From the NCBI GenBank assembly GCA_029379385.1, contig CM055606.1:1550001-1614000 (forward strand): 64,000 nucleotides of DNA, in the 5' to 3' direction. Shown here one piece after another: positions 62,695 through 64,000 of the stretch. Origin of the DNA: Quillaja saponaria. Taxonomy: Eukaryota > Streptophyta > Magnoliopsida > Fabales > Quillajaceae. The first letter of the stretch is position 1. Each line of letters opens with the position of its first letter. Made by a program: the position numbers and the translations under genes. The notes under the pieces were generated by a model. It was not told the DNA's origin. It saw nothing but the letters and a program-made list of their open reading frames with translations, and did not search any database.

Positions 62695-63449
62695 TCCCCG
62701 ACATACTGTGTGTAGATTTTCCAGTGATCTTTTACATTCCCGAGCAACACCTTTCCTGGCATATCAAGGCAGTGATACTGCTACCAAAGAAACTTTCCAG
62801 CGGCACCTCAAAACATTAAGGCAATAACATTTACTTCGCATCTGGTCCTAATTAAACCATTTTTATTCCAAAGTCACCATCTAGTCCTAATTAAAACGTT
62901 TTTAAATTATCCTTGAATGCCTACCTAAAAGAGCTAATTGCCTCCCCTGTGAGATCTTTGGCAGATGTAATAGCATTCAACATGAATAACCCAGTATTGG
63001 TTAGTCCTCCCTATGCCTAGAAGACCCACTTCATATTCATACATGATTTCTTGGTTCTGTCCGTATATATCACTGACCCATTAATGGAATTGCAATTGCC
63101 GGAAAAGATTTAGTATGGCCAAGGCATCATGTTGCAAGCTCAAGCAACAAAGGGAATTGGAAAAGCAGAGAAGGTAGTGCTGGAAAATTTAGCAACATTG
63201 ACCAAAAATGGGTTTGTGAAGTTGATGACAAAGAATAAGCTAGATGCGTTGGTGACTCCTGTTGACATTACGGCTAGAATCCTTGCAATTGGGGGTTTCC
63301 CTGGAATAAGTGTCCCCGCAGGATATAGCAAAGATGGGCCATTTGGAGGATTAAAGGGTTCGGAGCCGAAGCTTATCGAGATCGCCTATGGCTTTGAGCA
63401 AGCCACTCAGATAAGAAAGCCTCCTCCATTCAAAAATTTGAAGCTTTGA

Positions 63450-64000
63450 TCAAGCTCAATTTTACTATTAATTGAGCTTCTAGCAATGAAATAAGAGCAT
63501 TTTTTTTTTTTTGGTAAAAAATAAGAGCATTTTTGTCACAATAAGAATATGAAATTGTCCAAATAATGTAATATGAATCATGTAGATCCTATCAGTGGGC
63601 CTTGAAAGTTGATGAGAGACAATAATCTTATTGATGAGTTTCTATTTTCTAAAACACCCTTATTTACTCTCTTTAACTTATTTTGTGTTACTAAATTTTG
63701 AAATTCATTATTTATGTTTCCTACATTTGACTTATATTAGGTTTTATAATTTTTTTTATTGGACTACTTTTCCTAAAGTGTTCAACGAATTTGATTTTAA
63801 TTAATCTTAAAAGTATAATATATATATTTTTAAAATTATTTTCTTTTTCCTCCTTACAATTTTCTCTCTCTACATTTTCTAGTAAATTATATTTTTAAAT
63901 TAAAAAGAAGTTTTTTTTTTTTTTATTAAAACAAAATATTCAGGTCTCTTTTTTTCTTAGAGTAACAAATGTTGTATATTAATAATTTTTAAAAAAAATA
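63450..64000. other. AT-rich region after the amidase pseudogene
   Basis: Poly-T/poly-A rich; includes a short duplication (AATAAGAGCATTTTT near 63490 and 63521). No gene supported. Confidence 0.5.

Larger units (their letters stand above)
58951..62710 (-). mobile_element. Composite transposon insertion (MULE tail plus PMD gene remnants) in the amidase pseudogene
   Basis: Separates adjacent parts of the amidase. Minus-strand order: Mutator-like transposase C-terminus (62694-62419), then plant-mobile-domain sequences (61941-59965), then about 1 kb of AT-rich sequence (59000-59960) with imperfect repeats of ACGAAGTTACT. No matching terminal inverted repeats or target duplication found by eye; the transposase N-terminal and DDE regions are absent, so the right end is truncated. 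Limits are approximate. Confidence 0.75.
57896..63449 (+). pseudogene. Amidase (amidase signature family) pseudogene, split by a transposon
   Basis: Related to plant amidase-family genes such as At4g34880 (from memory). Pieces in order: about 57896-58015 (LYLQEIQRLN, stop, GVIEVNPDAPTQADKADHER), 58021-58251 (MPILLKDNIATKDKLNTTAG, LLGSIVPRDAGVV; exon ends at a GT), 58498-58614 (NPYILGNPCGSTSGSA, holding the Ser-rich signature), 58811-58950 (VPDAAYVLEAIAGIDINDN), then a gap, 62740-62820 (GSDTATKETFQRHLKTLRQ), 62930-62990 (SPVRSLADVIAFN) and 63129-63449 (C-terminal GIGKAEK, LDALVTP, GGFPGISVPAG, KLIEIAYGFEQATQIRKP). Defects: no N-terminus, in-frame TGA near 57930, frameshifts near 58015, 58600 and 58650, a four-residue loss in the FGICFGGL region, and insertion of about 3.7 kb between 58950 and 62740. 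Confidence 0.85.

Noticed and set aside
1..64000. CRISPR arrays, tRNA or rRNA genes, organellar insertions
   Set aside because: I looked for regularly spaced repeats, tRNA B-box-like signals with a matching cloverleaf, and organelle gene sequences; the few GGTTC-like matches lack the rest of the tRNA structure.

Overview
This is a plant nuclear genome segment from a dicot; I cannot name the species. Evidence: genes split by many short GT-AG introns, AT-rich spacers, plant-only families (alkaline/neutral invertase, LAP5-type polyketide synthase, Ole e 1 proline-rich protein, PLS-class PPR), and Copia, Mutator-like and plant-mobile-domain transposon debris. No bacterial operons, CRISPR arrays, rRNA or tRNA genes were seen. 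Exon limits below were read by eye from splice sites and reading-frame continuity.

Layout. 1-7 kb: 5'-methylthioadenosine nucleosidase (MTN, +, 8 exons), then a LAP5/PKSB-type anther polyketide synthase (+, 2 exons) that has lost a stretch of its core. 7-10.5 kb: ERD2-like receptor (-, 6 exons). 10.5-13.6 kb: very AT-rich spacer with tandem duplications. 13.6-17 kb: cytosolic alkaline/neutral invertase (-, 4 coding exons). 17-20.7 kb: invertase leader and divergent promoter space. 20.7-24.3 kb: TRAP-alpha (+, 8 exons). 26.2-27.4 kb: Ole e 1/proline-rich cell-wall protein (+, 2 exons) with a frameshift near its end. 29.7-53.8 kb: a NUP188-type nucleoporin (+, 32 exons, 1,971 codons) that stays open although its introns carry an LTR remnant, a 95-bp duplication, a full-length but defective Copia element nested in a decayed coding fragment, and a MITE-like palindrome. 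54.9-55.4 kb: single-exon cytosolic cyclophilin. 56.7-63.4 kb: a graveyard made of a PPR pseudogene abutting an amidase pseudogene, the latter split by Mutator-like/PMD transposon material.

The genes do not form one pathway; they are mostly housekeeping (methionine salvage, ER traffic and translocation, sucrose cleavage, nuclear pore, protein folding). Their order is the informative part: from memory of Arabidopsis locus numbers, it interleaves genes now split between three duplicated segments (around At4g34840-34880, At4g38740-38800 and At2g21090-21190), so the window looks like an unfractionated ancestral block. I found no convincing new molecular system. The best leads are the core-deleted polyketide synthase, the PRP frameshift, the palindrome around a G-box upstream of the cyclophilin, the unidentified coding relic around the Copia element, and the MULE-PMD composite in the amidase relic.
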